64,000 bases of DNA from Tsukamurella sp. 8F. GTDB taxonomy: Bacteria > Actinomycetota > Actinomycetes > Mycobacteriales > Mycobacteriaceae. The first letter of the stretch is position 1, and each line of letters begins with the position of its first letter. Made by a program: the position numbers and the translations under genes. Below the pieces are notes generated by a model. It was not told the DNA's origin. It made no database searches and saw only the letters and a list, made by a program, of their open reading frames with translations. Positions 50,353 to 60,005 of the stretch are shown here, in pieces. Where the stretch lies: contig NZ_JARFTP010000015.1 of assembly GCF_029167375.1 (NCBI RefSeq), positions 44,473 to 108,472 of the forward strand, given 5' to 3'.

Positions 50353-51645
50353 TCACTGCGAAGCGGGCGTGAGGATGCCGCTCAGGTGGTCGTAGGCGAC
50401 GTGGCAGTGCAACCGGACGCCCTCGACGAGAGTTTCGTCGTCGGCGTAGAAGCGGGGGTTGTGGTTGAACGCCAGGCCCCGGCCGCCGTCGATCGGGACC
50501 GGGTTGCCGTTCTCGTCGAGCGTGGTGTCCTGCACACCGAGCGTCACGTACAGCCCGCCGTACTTGTTGACGAATTCGGATACGTCGTCGTAGCCGAGGG
50601 TCGCGCTGGTCTGGGCCACCCTGTCGGCGCCGACGACGCGCTCGAAGGTGGGGAGGCCGGCCTCGACCCACTCGGGTGCGTTGTGCACGGCGGGCACGTC
50701 CTGCAGGTACTCGGCGGTGGCTGTGCAGTTGTATGCCTGCGCGGTGTGCTCTGCCAGGGTCGTGAGACGGCGCTGCACCTCGGGCATGTCCGATTCGACC
50801 GCGCAGCGGATGGTGCCCCAGAGCGTAGTGGTCTCGCCGATGATGTTGAACCGCCCGACGTCTTCGATATGCCCGATGCTGACGGTGATCGGGTCGAAGC
50901 CGTTGATCTGTCGGTAGAGCTGGCCGATTCCGGTGAGGATCGCACCGACGGCCGGCATGGTGTCCACACCCATCCACGGCGTAGACCCGTGTACCTGCAT
51001 GCCCGTGACGACGATCTTGATCAGACACGATGCACCGAACTGGTTGCCCGCGCGGTAGCCGATGGAGCCCTTGGGATACGGCGTGACGTGGAAACCGAAC
51101 GCCATCGTGGGCCGCGGGTCGTCGAGCGCGCCCTCGACCAGCATCTGTTGCGCGCCACCCGGCTCGCCGACCGGCGGTCCCTCCTCGGCCGGCTGAAACA
51201 CGAACAGCACGGTGCCGGGCAGGCCTGCGCGCCGTCCGGCGAGGACCGTCGCGGCGCCCATCAGCGTGGCGGCGTGGCAGTCGTGGCCGCACGCGTGCGC
51301 GACCGGGAACGGGCCTCCCGGGTAGTCCTCGTCGACCACGGTGGAGGCGAACGACACACCCGATTCGTCGGTGACCGGCAGGGCATCGATGTCGGCACGC
51401 AGGGCGATGACACGCTCGCCCGACTGCCCGCCTCTCAACACCCCCACGACACCATGGCCGGCGATACCCGTACGCACCTCGTCGAGCCCTAGAGAGCGCA
51501 GGTGGTCCGCGATCAACGCCGAGGTCTGCTCCTCGCGGTTGGACAGTTCCGGGTTCTGATGGATTTGATGGCGCCACGCGATCACCTGGTCGGCGGTGGC
51601 GCGCGCGGCCTCATCGAACGCGTCGTAGATGCTCTGATCAGTCAC
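50353..51645 (-). CDS. M20 family amidohydrolase
   Basis: 430 residues from GTG 51645. Landmarks of the IAA-amino acid/hippurate hydrolase branch are VIAWRHQIHQNPELSNRE, ALRADIDALPVTDE, the metal site VAHACGHDCHAATLMG and the catalytic QPAEEGPP. The C-terminal part gives GLAFNHNPRFYADDETL. It removes an acyl group from an N-acyl amino acid or similar amide using a di-metal centre. It is 108 bp downstream of the dehydrogenase gene on the same strand. Confidence 0.9.
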   Translation of the reverse strand: MTDQSIYDAFDEAARATADQVIAWRHQIHQNPELSNREEQTSALIADHLRSLGLDEVRTGIAGHGVVGVLRGGQSGERVIALRADIDALPVTDESGVSFASTVVDEDYPGGPFPVAHACGHDCHAATLMGAATVLAGRRAGLPGTVLFVFQPAEEGPPVGEPGGAQQMLVEGALDDPRPTMAFGFHVTPYPKGSIGYRAGNQFGASCLIKIVVTGMQVHGSTPWMGVDTMPAVGAILTGIGQLYRQINGFDPITVSIGHIEDVGRFNIIGETTTLWGTIRCAVESDMPEVQRRLTTLAEHTAQAYNCTATAEYLQDVPAVHNAPEWVEAGLPTFERVVGADRVAQTSATLGYDDVSEFVNKYGGLYVTLGVQDTTLDENGNPVPIDGGRGLAFNHNPRFYADDETLVEGVRLHCHVAYDHLSGILTPASQ

Positions 51646-51753
51646 TGGGTACCGCCCTTCTCACGATTCGAGCTTGCAGCGGTAGTGGCCCGTCCCGTCG
51701 CTGGTCCCAGTCGATGAATGCTGGCAGGCCCTCTCCGCCAACGATGTTGATGA

Positions 51754-52632
51754 TCAAGTCGAACTCGGTTCATCGTAGGTGTAGAAGCCCCGGCCGGACT
51801 TACGGCCGAGTTCGCCTGCGTCGACGTACTGGCGCAGCAACCGCCGCGGCCCCTCGGGTAGGTCCGGGTTCTCGGCGGCGTAGTGGTTCTCGATATCGAG
51901 CACCACGTCCAGGCCGACGGAGTCCATCATCTGGAACGGGCCCACGGGCATATGCCAGTTGATCCTGAACATCGCGTCGACGTCCTCGGGCCGAGCGACG
52001 CCCTCGGCGACCACCTCCAGGGATTCACGCTTGATCGCGGCCCAGACCCGATTGAAGATGAAACCGGTGCTCTCCTTCCGCGCCTCGAACGGGTAGACAC
52101 CGAATTCCGGCAAGATGGTCAGCAACGAATCCACCGCCTCCCGCGCGGTCTCACCGTCGGACATCAGGTCCACAGCGTTGGAACCCGGCGGCATGTAGAA
52201 GTGCATGTTGCAGAACCTCGACTTGTCCTCGATGTTCTCGTCCATCAGCCGCGATGCATAGGACGACGAGTTGGTCGCGAAGATCGTGTCCGGCGGTGCG
52301 ACGGAATCGATCCGACCCCACAGCGGGATCTTGATGTCCAGGCGTTCAGGCACGGCCTCGACCGCAAGCCACGCGCCGGCGACCGCGTCGGCGATGGAGT
52401 CGTGTGCCACGGCACCGCCCGGCTCACCGGATCCACGCTGGGAGATCACCTCTGGCAATGTGGCGGCGACGTACTCGACGGCCGACTCGGCCTGCGCTTT
52501 ATCGGGATCGTAGATCCGGACCTCGCCGCCGCGGGTCGCGAACATCAGCGCGATGCGGCGGCCGAGTGTCCCGGCGCCGAACACCGCCACCGGCCGGCGG
52601 GCGATCCGGTCGAAGGTGTGTACGTACTTCAT
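51754..52632 (-). CDS. 3-hydroxyacyl-CoA dehydrogenase family protein
   Basis: 292 residues. The NAD domain has VAVFGAGTLGRRIALMFATR and DPDKAQAESAVEYV. The catalytic region includes IFATNSSSYASRLM (Ser) and FCNMHFYMPPGSNAVDLM (His). The C-terminal domain reads GFIFNRVWAAIKRESLEVV and LGRKSGRGFYTYDE. It resembles FadB2-type or L-gulonate dehydrogenase-like proteins that oxidise a 3-hydroxy acid or acyl-CoA. With the M20 amidohydrolase it may form a small catabolic unit (inference). Confidence 0.87.
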   Translation of the reverse strand: MKYVHTFDRIARRPVAVFGAGTLGRRIALMFATRGGEVRIYDPDKAQAESAVEYVAATLPEVISQRGSGEPGGAVAHDSIADAVAGAWLAVEAVPERLDIKIPLWGRIDSVAPPDTIFATNSSSYASRLMDENIEDKSRFCNMHFYMPPGSNAVDLMSDGETAREAVDSLLTILPEFGVYPFEARKESTGFIFNRVWAAIKRESLEVVAEGVARPEDVDAMFRINWHMPVGPFQMMDSVGLDVVLDIENHYAAENPDLPEGPRRLLRQYVDAGELGRKSGRGFYTYDEPSST

Positions 52633-52681
52633 GTTTCGAGACTCCCTTCTGTGTCAGACGATCCCCGCCGCTGCCACTCGG

Positions 52682-53275
52682 TTATAGCGCCGACGATATC
52701 TTGCGCACATGGAATGCTTCGATGATCTCGACGACTCCGCCGGCGACGAGGAAACAAGCGCTGACCACGGTGAGTGTCACGATAGAATTCAGCGGGACCG
52801 TGATAAGCGTCAATCCCCCGAGGGCCACTATGACCCCGAACGCGGCGGCCCATCCTCTACCGGGCGTGCCGGGAGGCGTGTCCGCTGCGAGCACTATCCG
52901 TGAGATCCCTGTGACCAGCCAGCCCGCACCGATCCAGATCGACAGCAGGACGATCGACTGTAGGACGTCGCGAAAGCAGATAACGCCCAGAACGATGGAA
53001 AGAAGACCGGCTACCAGCGACAGAAGCCGGGTACCAGCGGATAGATGCGGTGCAAATGTCCACACCAACTGAAGGATCCCGCTGACCAGCAGGTAGGCGC
53101 CGAAGAACGTCGCTACCACCAAGATCGTCACGCCGGGCCATACGAGTGCCAACACTCCGGTGAGTACGCTGACGATTCCCAGGGCCAATAGCCATTTCCA
53201 TCCGGATGCGGCCAATCGAGTGAGTGCCGGAGCGGCACGCCGTCCGCCTTCGAACAATTGCTGGGGAGTGGTCAT
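52682..53275 (-). CDS. HdeD/DUF308 family membrane protein
   Basis: 197 residues with six membrane helices in two repeats, the HdeD (DUF308) pattern: VSVLTGVLALVWPGVTI and ATFFGAYLLVSGILQLVWTF, repeated as LSIVLGVICFRDVLQSI. HdeD is linked to acid-stress resistance in enterics; the role in actinobacteria is unknown. It is divergent from the PucR gene. Confidence 0.9.
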   Translation of the reverse strand: MTTPQQLFEGGRRAAPALTRLAASGWKWLLALGIVSVLTGVLALVWPGVTILVVATFFGAYLLVSGILQLVWTFAPHLSAGTRLLSLVAGLLSIVLGVICFRDVLQSIVLLSIWIGAGWLVTGISRIVLAADTPPGTPGRGWAAAFGVIVALGGLTLITVPLNSIVTLTVVSACFLVAGGVVEIIEAFHVRKISSAL

Positions 53276-53455
53276 ATGCGGATCTCCTGGCTCGGTGGTT
53301 ACAGAACACCCGACACGGACGGCCGGGATCCGAACGTCACTATTCCGCGGGCGGCGGCTCCGGGTCTACGTCCGTACACACAAAATCCGGCGACGCGGGA
53401 CTGTCCCTGCGAACAATTCGCTCAGGTCTCATCTGCCTCCTCTACGCTCACCCGG

Positions 53456-54637
53456 GTGACGTCACCGCGATCAGCCTCCTCGTCGGAGAAGCTCGCCGCT
53501 ATCGGAACACGACTACTCGCCCGGCTCGATCAGCTCTGCGCAGACCAGGCGGCCCTCATCCGCGATGTACTGCCGGTGTATCGCAACCGCGCATTGATAC
53601 CCGACGCAGACCTGTTCCAATCCTGCAAAGCTCAAGCCGAATTCACGCTGATAGCGATGGGCACCGGCCTGCCCGACACTTCGCCGGCGTACGACGTGGG
53701 TCGTAGGCGAGCGGAGCAGGGCGTGCCACTCGCGGATGTGATGGCGGCTTACCGAACGGGAAGCCGGTTCTGGTGGGATCGCATCGCCGCCGCGGTCGTC
53801 GACACCGATATAGCTCGCGACGGCCTCTTACGCGCAGCCGATGAAGCATGGCAGAACCAGGCCCTGTACACCGACGCGATGACCGAGGGGTACACGGAAT
53901 CGGCGACCGAGATGCTCATGCGTGACCGGCACCGGCGCGAAGCTCTGGTACGCGCGCTCCTCGACGGTAGGCTCCCACCCGAGGTCACACCCGTGTCCGC
54001 AGCCGAGTCCCTTGGCCTACCCCACGACGGTCCCTTCGTCGTCGCCTCGGCTTCAGGCGGCCCCGAACCGTGGATTTGGGAACGGCGCATGAGGACCGAG
54101 GGTCTCGCGACCGCATGGTGTGCGGACGGCGACACGAGTCTGGGGATCGTCGCTCTCTGCCCGGGCGCCGATGTCGAGACCGTCACCCGGGCCTTCACAC
54201 GGCACACCACCGGCCGCGTCGGCGTCAGCCCCATCTATCAGAGTCCGCTCCCCGGCACCGATGGGCTGTACTACGCCGGCATGGCTCTACGTGCGACCAC
54301 ATCGAACGATCGCGTGATCGCCTTCGACACCTCTCCGTACGCAGTCGTCGCTGTCAGCGCTCCTCCGGTCCTGCATCGCTACGTCGAGCAGGTGCTCGGC
54401 GAGCTCCTTGAATTGAGTTCTCCCGCGCAACAGGTGCTTCTGGACACCCTCGAGCAGTGGACGGCACATGCGGGGTCGGTCCCCTCGACTGCTCAGGCAC
54501 TGCGCTGCCACCCGAACACCATCAGGTACAGACTCCGGCGCATCACCGACTACACCCACCGCGACATCCACCGACCACGAGACCTTGCCGAGTTGCTTCT
54601 TGCGGTCGAGGCCCACAGGCGTCTGCCGCAAACCTGA
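53456..54637 (+). CDS. PucR/CdaR family transcriptional regulator
   Basis: 393 residues from GTG 53456; longer starts would add a low-complexity stretch overlapping the HdeD promoter. The middle has a GGDEF-like degenerate CdaR domain. The C-terminus is the PucR-type HTH, LDTLEQWTAHAGSVPSTAQA and LRCHPNTIRYRLRRITDYT. The N-terminal 150 residues match the RsbRD-like region common in actinobacterial members (SCKAQAEFTLIAMGTGLPDT). It may act on the downstream DUF202 or sulfatase genes, but this is unproven. Confidence 0.88.
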   Translation: MTSPRSASSSEKLAAIGTRLLARLDQLCADQAALIRDVLPVYRNRALIPDADLFQSCKAQAEFTLIAMGTGLPDTSPAYDVGRRRAEQGVPLADVMAAYRTGSRFWWDRIAAAVVDTDIARDGLLRAADEAWQNQALYTDAMTEGYTESATEMLMRDRHRREALVRALLDGRLPPEVTPVSAAESLGLPHDGPFVVASASGGPEPWIWERRMRTEGLATAWCADGDTSLGIVALCPGADVETVTRAFTRHTTGRVGVSPIYQSPLPGTDGLYYAGMALRATTSNDRVIAFDTSPYAVVAVSAPPVLHRYVEQVLGELLELSSPAQQVLLDTLEQWTAHAGSVPSTAQALRCHPNTIRYRLRRITDYTHRDIHRPRDLAELLLAVEAHRRLPQT

Positions 54638-54808
54638 CCGATTCGGCGGCCCCCGCAGGGGCGCGAACCCCGAAGTGTTGTGGCGACGGGGCACACGCTA
54701 TTACAGTGGCTATGCAATAGTGCGTCGGCCGCATACCGTCGATCGGACCGATGTGGTGGGGCCCCATTCAGCGCGGCGAACGGTTGCCCCCAGCGAAGGA
54801 GCGCAGGC

Positions 54809-55165
54809 TTGTCGGACGAGGCGGAAGGCCGTGAGTCGCGCACACACGTCGACTATCGGTACTCGCTGGCGAATGAGAGAACGTTCCTGTCGTGGATCCG
54901 AACGTCGCTGACGCTGCTTGCAGGCGGTGTGGCGGTGCACACCTTGGTCGGCTCCCTGCACCTCGGCGGCCTGCGGCGGGCGATAGCGGTGACCTGCGTG
55001 ATACTGGCGGCGGCGGTCGCTGGCGGCGCCTACCGGCACTGGAGCCGGACGGAGGCAGCGATGGAGGCTGATCGTCCCCTTCCGCGCACCCCTCTGATGC
55101 GTGTGCTGACGGTCGGTGTGGCCGTGGTCTCCGTGTTCGCGGCGATCGCGGTGATCTTCCGATGA
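54809..55165 (+). CDS. DUF202 family membrane protein (YidH-like)
   Basis: 118 residues from TTG 54809, with AAGGAG 7 nt upstream. It carries the DUF202 opening DYRYSLANERTFLSWIRTSL and three membrane helices. Function unknown; these proteins usually come in pairs, as here. Its stop overlaps the start of the second DUF202 gene by 4 bp. Confidence 0.88.
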   Translation: MSDEAEGRESRTHVDYRYSLANERTFLSWIRTSLTLLAGGVAVHTLVGSLHLGGLRRAIAVTCVILAAAVAGGAYRHWSRTEAAMEADRPLPRTPLMRVLTVGVAVVSVFAAIAVIFR

Positions 55166-55470
55166 CGGCCACGTTCGAGGCGGCGCAGCGCACCGCTTTG
55201 GCATGGCGCCGGACCGTGTTGTCGGCGACCGGCGCGGCTCTGCTCCTCGTGAACCACGTCGCGAACGCCAGGTGGTCATCCGCATCGGCGGCCGTGCTCG
55301 CCGGCGGTGTCCTCCTGCTGACCGTGGCCGTCGTGGGACTTCGACGAAGCACGCATCTGCGTCGTGCCGAGCTGGTCTCGGCGCGGAACGCGACACGGAT
55401 CACCAGCGCGGTGACGGTGTTCGTCTGTCTGATCGCGGCAGCAGTCACCCTGCGTGCGCCGGGAGTCTGA
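55162..55470 (+). CDS. DUF202 family membrane protein (YidG-like)
   Basis: 102 residues, the partner of the preceding gene. The same opening is shortened to EAAQRTALAWRRTVLSATG, followed by three membrane helices. The two proteins probably form a complex in the membrane (inference from the constant pairing of the family). Confidence 0.87.
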   Translation: MTATFEAAQRTALAWRRTVLSATGAALLLVNHVANARWSSASAAVLAGGVLLLTVAVVGLRRSTHLRRAELVSARNATRITSAVTVFVCLIAAAVTLRAPGV

Positions 55471-55533
55471 CCGCAGCTCCTGCCGACTATCTGCCTACCC
55501 GTACCGAGAACTCATCGAGAAGACGAAGGAGTT

Positions 55534-57462
55534 ATGAACATGACAGGTTCGACCGAGCCGAGCGAGCACGTCGTTGCAGCCGCTGAAGCCGCCAAGGCGT
55601 CCCTGCCGTTCGACGACACCCGCGACGCCGACGACGCTCGGCGTGGGTTCGTCGCCGCACTCGAACCCGGCACCGTCGTCGACGGCAACGGGAACACCGT
55701 GTGGGACAACGACTCATACGCGTTCCTCCGGGATGCCTGTCCCTCGTCTGTGCACCCGAGCCTGTGGCGGCAGTGCGGGTTGGTGATCGAGCAGGGTCTC
55801 TACGAGGTGACCGACGGCATCTACCAGGTACGCGGACTGGACCTGTCGAACATGACCATCGTCGAGGGCGACGCCGGCATCGTGGTGATCGACCCGCTGA
55901 TCTCCACCGAGACCGCGGCCGCCGCGCTGGCCCTGTACCGCACGCACCGCGGCGATCGGCCGGTGACCGGCCTGATCTACACCCATTCGCACGTCGACCA
56001 CTTCGGTGGAGCGCTGGGAGTCACCACCCGCGACGACGTCGAATCCGGCAGGTGCCCTGTCCTCGCCCCCACCGGCTTCCTCGAGCACGCAGTAGCCGAG
56101 AACGTGTACGCCGGCACCGCGATGGCACGACGATCCGGGTACATGTACGGCGCCGCCCTGCCGCGAGGGCCGAAGGGCCAGGTCGGCGCTGGGCTCGGAC
56201 AGACGACGTCGGTCGGCACCGTCAGTCTCCTCCCGCCGACACTCCATATCACGCACACCGGTCAAGAGGAGACCCTCGACGGAGTCCGCATCGTCTTCCA
56301 GATCACCCCCGGCACCGAGGCACCCGCGGAGATGAACTTCTATTTCCCCGACCGCCGCGCACTGTGCGTGGCCGAGAACGCGACTCACACTCTGCACAAC
56401 CTGCTGACCCTGCGCGGCGCGCTGGTCCGCGACCCACACGTGTGGTCGACGTACCTGACCGAGGCGATCAACCTCTTCGGGCGCCGGTCGGAGGTCGCGT
56501 TCGCCTCGCATCACTGGCCCACCTGGGGCACCGACCGACTCGTCGAATACCTGTCCGTCCAGCGCGACCTCTACGCGTACCTCCACGACCAGACCCTGCG
56601 TCGCTTGAACCAGGGATACACCGGCATCGAGATCGCCGAGACGATACAGCTACCGCCGGCGATCGAGTCCGCCTGGCACGCGCGCGGGTACTACGGCTCG
56701 GTCAACCACAACGTCAAAGCGATCTACCAGCGCTACATGGGCTGGTTCGACGGCAACCCCGCACACCTCTGGCAACACCCACCGATCGAATCCGCACGGC
56801 GGCATGTGGAATTCATGGGCGGCGCCGACGAGGTGCTGCGCAAGGCCCGCACCGCGTACGACGCAGGCGACTATCGCTGGGTCGCGCAGGTCGTCGACTA
56901 CGTCGTGTACGCAGATCCCACCAACGCCGACGCGAAAGCGTTGCAGGCCAATACCTTCGAACAGCTCGGATACGGCGCCGAGAACGCCACCTGGCGCAAC
57001 TTCTACCTCACTGGTGCCCACGAACTCCGACACGGGAACGGCGGGACACCGACGCAGGGCAACTCGACCGCCTTCGTATCGGCACTGACCGTCGAGCAGA
57101 CCTTCGACGCGCTCGCGCTCAATATCGACGGCCCACGCTCATGGCATTCACACATCGTCATCGACTGGCATTTCACCGATGCCGACCGGACGTACCGCAC
57201 AGAGTTGCGCAACGGCGTACTGATCCACCACGACCGATTCGACGACGACGGCCTCCCGAGCCCGGACACAACCGTCACCGGCACCCGCCCGGCGCTGTTC
57301 GGCGCCCTGCGCCCCGGGCCCGATCTCGCAGCGGCGACGGAGTCCGGCGAGATCCGGATCGACGGAGACGAGGCGACACTGCCGCACCTGCTCAGCATGC
57401 TCGACCGGCCCGACCGCGCGTTCGACATCGTCACCCCGAGGCAGCCCCTGCCCGAGACGTAA
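55534..57462 (+). CDS. alkyl sulfatase (SdsA1-like, metallo-beta-lactamase fold)
   Basis: 642 residues. The N-terminal metallo-beta-lactamase domain has the di-zinc motif YTHSHVDHFGGALG with His151, His153, Asp155 and His156, and EMNFYFPDRRALCVAENATH. An alkyl-sulfatase dimerisation domain follows (LRRLNQGYTGIEIAETIQLP, GWFDGNPAHLWQHPP). The last 120 residues are the SCP2-like domain. The enzyme cleaves primary alkyl sulfates such as SDS to alcohol and sulfate. No export signal is present. A TetR regulator follows. Confidence 0.93.
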   Translation: MNMTGSTEPSEHVVAAAEAAKASLPFDDTRDADDARRGFVAALEPGTVVDGNGNTVWDNDSYAFLRDACPSSVHPSLWRQCGLVIEQGLYEVTDGIYQVRGLDLSNMTIVEGDAGIVVIDPLISTETAAAALALYRTHRGDRPVTGLIYTHSHVDHFGGALGVTTRDDVESGRCPVLAPTGFLEHAVAENVYAGTAMARRSGYMYGAALPRGPKGQVGAGLGQTTSVGTVSLLPPTLHITHTGQEETLDGVRIVFQITPGTEAPAEMNFYFPDRRALCVAENATHTLHNLLTLRGALVRDPHVWSTYLTEAINLFGRRSEVAFASHHWPTWGTDRLVEYLSVQRDLYAYLHDQTLRRLNQGYTGIEIAETIQLPPAIESAWHARGYYGSVNHNVKAIYQRYMGWFDGNPAHLWQHPPIESARRHVEFMGGADEVLRKARTAYDAGDYRWVAQVVDYVVYADPTNADAKALQANTFEQLGYGAENATWRNFYLTGAHELRHGNGGTPTQGNSTAFVSALTVEQTFDALALNIDGPRSWHSHIVIDWHFTDADRTYRTELRNGVLIHHDRFDDDGLPSPDTTVTGTRPALFGALRPGPDLAAATESGEIRIDGDEATLPHLLSMLDRPDRAFDIVTPRQPLPET

Positions 57463-57547
57463 CGGACGCGAGGAGGCCGTCCGCCCGTGGCGGAAGCGGT
57501 ATGTGCCACCGCTAGACTCGACTCGACGACGTCCAAATGGAGGTGCA

Positions 57548-58168
57548 ATGAGCCCCGGGGCCACGCGTCGACGTGATCCGGTTGCGACCCGCCGAGCGAT
57601 AATAACGGCCGCACTCGACGCGCTGTCCGAAGGCCGCGTAGGCGAAGGGCGGATCGCACCGACCACCAAGGAAATCGCGGCTCGGGCCGGCACATCCGAA
57701 CGCAGCGTCTTCGTTCACTTCCCGACTCTGGACGATCTGCGGACAGCGGTCGCAGACGAGCAGGCGACACGCGTGGAACGGACGATCCGTGACATCGACC
57801 CCAGCCTGCCCCTCCCCCAACGGGTCGACGCCGTGGTCCGGCAGAGCGCCGACATATTCGAGCTGCAGCGCAACCCGCGCCTCGCGGGCCTGATCGAGAT
57901 GCACCGGCTGACAGCGATAGACCAGCGGATGCGCGTCAGCGAGAACAAGATCCGCGATGCACTGACACGGACGTTCGCCGCGGAACTCGCCAGCGACCGT
58001 GGCGTCGACAGCCAGCTACTCGACTGCATAGACGTGGCCATCGGATGGTCCACGCATCACTACCTGGAGGAACGCCGACGCCTCTCGCGTGCCGCGACAC
58101 ACGCGACCATCACCCGCATACTCATGTCTCTCCTCGGGCCGCCACAACCCGACGACGGGAGCGCTTGA
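57548..58168 (+). CDS. TetR family transcriptional regulator
   Basis: 206 residues, with GGAGGT just before the ATG. The HTH is DPVATRRAIITAALDAL and PTTKEIAARAGTSERSVFVH with FPTLDDLRTAVADEQ. It lies 85 bp after the alkyl sulfatase on the same strand and probably regulates it, perhaps in response to alkyl chains. No clear palindrome was found before either gene. Confidence 0.9.
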   Translation: MSPGATRRRDPVATRRAIITAALDALSEGRVGEGRIAPTTKEIAARAGTSERSVFVHFPTLDDLRTAVADEQATRVERTIRDIDPSLPLPQRVDAVVRQSADIFELQRNPRLAGLIEMHRLTAIDQRMRVSENKIRDALTRTFAAELASDRGVDSQLLDCIDVAIGWSTHHYLEERRRLSRAATHATITRILMSLLGPPQPDDGSA

Positions 58169-58274
58169 AGCGAATAGCAGACGCCACAGAGCCGGCACCC
58201 CGACATCCGTGACGTACACGTCACCGAGTACGGCGGCCCCTACGGGCCACCGGTTGCCTCCGCCCGCGCGCCCG

Positions 58275-58688
58275 CTAATCGACACTCCAGCCGCGGAGGC
58301 TCAGTACCAGCAGGCATCCGTCCGGGTCTGCGATGGTGACGCCCCAACGGTTCCAGTACGGGTTTCGTGCCTCGACCGCGGTGCCGCCCGCCGCGACGAT
58401 CCGATCCACCAGCTCATCAGATACCGCGCCGTCGAGGTAGAGCACGAGCAGGTCCTCCGGTCCGGGCGGGTTCGCCTCCGCCGCCTCGGGGTCGTGGACG
58501 AGTTCGAGATGCCATGACGCGCCAGGCAGCCCTACCATCGACAACGCGTGATCGCCCTCGGCCTCGGGGGCGATGCGGCACTGGACGAGCATTCCCACGC
58601 CATCTACCCAGAACCGTTCGGATACGGCAAGGTCACGGACCGGGCGCGCTATCCGCAGCGCGGCGGTGGGCGAGATTCGGCAGGTCAT
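58275..58688 (-). CDS. VOC (glyoxalase/bleomycin-resistance) family protein
   Basis: 137 residues from ATG 58688. The beta-alpha-beta-beta-beta pattern is ALRIARPVRDLAVSERFW with WHLELVHDPEAAEANPPGPE. The second half reads LVDRIVAAGGTAVEARNPYW and GVTIADPDGCLLVLSLRGW. It resembles YycE-like members. Metal-dependent lyase, dioxygenase or binding-protein roles are all possible for this fold. Confidence 0.87.
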   Translation of the reverse strand: MTCRISPTAALRIARPVRDLAVSERFWVDGVGMLVQCRIAPEAEGDHALSMVGLPGASWHLELVHDPEAAEANPPGPEDLLVLYLDGAVSDELVDRIVAAGGTAVEARNPYWNRWGVTIADPDGCLLVLSLRGWSVD

Positions 58689-58818
58689 GGCGACAGCCTG
58701 GGGCATCAACCGCGATTGAGGTCAAGGGTCTGGGAGATCGCGTTACAAGCCGCCGATGTGCACGGTCGACGACCCGGCCACGCCGTCACGCCCAGTCGGC
58801 GCTGCCGCACCTGCATGC

Positions 58819-59436
58819 TCACCGCCGATGGGTGAGCAACTGCACCATCGGGAATCGATAGCTCTGGTCGCGGTAGACGATTCGCCATTCCTCCGCGAAG
58901 CCGTTCGTGTCGAGCACACGGGACAGTTCGTCTGGGTGCCAACGCCAGGCGGGAGCAACCGCATGGTCGAACGGCAACGGCACACCGGGCGCGTCGCTGG
59001 CTTGCGCGGCGACGAGAACGGGGGTGTCAGGGTGCGTGCGAGCAGCCCAGATCCGCAAAGTCTCCATGACCTGCTCTGGGCTGATGTGGATCAGACTGAA
59101 CCGAGCGATGATCGCGGCGATGTCCGTCCCATCGGGCAGGGCGGTCAGGGACGCATCGCCCTCTGCGAAGGCGACGCCGGGATAGGCACTGCGGGCATAG
59201 CCGAGCATCGACACGCTGGGATCGATACCGATCACGTCGAGTCCTCGCGAGGTCAGGTCGGCAGCGACGTGCCCCGTTCCGCAGCCCACATCGACGACGA
59301 CCCCCATGGACCCACTGGTCAGCACACGCTCCGCAAACGCCTCCACCGCATGCCGCTCTACGGGGTACTGGTAGGCCGTCGGCACCGCCTCGGCGTAGAG
59401 GTCCGCCATCGCGTCATAACCCTGCTGCGGCGTCAT
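58819..59436 (-). CDS. class I SAM-dependent methyltransferase
   Basis: 205 residues. The SAM motif I is VVVDVGCGTGHVAADL, with motif II VIGIDPSVSMLGYAR and the post-I acidic loop FAEGDASLTALPDG. The C-terminus reads WRWHPDELSRVLDTNGFAEE. The acceptor is unknown. It shares its strand with the VOC and SnoaL-like genes but is separated from each by 70-130 bp. Confidence 0.88.
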   Translation of the reverse strand: MTPQQGYDAMADLYAEAVPTAYQYPVERHAVEAFAERVLTSGSMGVVVDVGCGTGHVAADLTSRGLDVIGIDPSVSMLGYARSAYPGVAFAEGDASLTALPDGTDIAAIIARFSLIHISPEQVMETLRIWAARTHPDTPVLVAAQASDAPGVPLPFDHAVAPAWRWHPDELSRVLDTNGFAEEWRIVYRDQSYRFPMVQLLTHRR

Positions 59437-59503
59437 ACCAACACTCTCGCATGGCCGGGCGTTCGGCCCTACCTACCGCGCACGGATGCGCTGGGGCCGT
59501 CGT

Positions 59504-59899
59504 TCATGCGCCCATCGCCTCCCGCGCCTCTTCGGCGATCCGGTCGAACTGAGCGCCCATGGCTGCCGCCAGTGCATTGGCGGCCGACAACGGCCGGACC
59601 ATGACGAGGAAGTCCTCGATCCGGCCGTCCTCGTCGAGGCGGAGGAAATCACAGCCGTTGACCTCGCGGCCGTCGATCGTGGCCTTGAAGATCAGCGCGG
59701 ACTCGGGGCCGTCCACGATCTCGCGGACGTAGTGGAAGTCCTCGAACACACGGGTCACACCACGCAGGATCGCGGCCGTGATCGCCTTGCCCTCGTAGGG
59801 CTTGAAGGCCACGGGACTGGTGAACCGGACGTCGTCGGCGAGCAGGGCCTCGATCCGTGCGTGGTCGCCGGATTCGACGGCCTCTCGGAACTCGCGCAT
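59504..59899 (-). CDS. SnoaL/NTF2-like family protein
   Basis: 131 residues from ATG 59899, preferred over ATG 59902 for its spacing from GGAGAG. The cone-shaped NTF2 fold shows EAVESGDHARIEALLADDV and RFTSPVAFKPYEGKAI, then VNGCDFLRLDEDGRIEDFLV. The fold serves as isomerase, cyclase or binding protein; no function can be given. It is divergent from the PadR gene, which may control it. Confidence 0.87.
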   Translation of the reverse strand: MREFREAVESGDHARIEALLADDVRFTSPVAFKPYEGKAITAAILRGVTRVFEDFHYVREIVDGPESALIFKATIDGREVNGCDFLRLDEDGRIEDFLVMVRPLSAANALAAAMGAQFDRIAEEAREAMGA

Positions 59900-59912
59900 C
59901 ATCTCTCCATAA

Positions 59913-59924
59913 TCAAATAGTTGA
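59913..59924. promoter_or_regulatory. candidate operator between SnoaL-like and PadR genes
   Basis: TCAA-ATAG-TTGA is a short perfect inverted repeat in an AT-rich patch just upstream of the SnoaL-like start. PadR proteins usually bind longer ATGT/ACAT-type dyads, so the assignment is weak. Confidence 0.3.
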
Positions 59925-60005
59925 ATAGGTGCGTGGTTGAGTATGTGCCGGTGGGGCTGACGATGTCCAGAAACTGGTGCCGGACCTTGCGAATATGCTG
60001 CGTGG

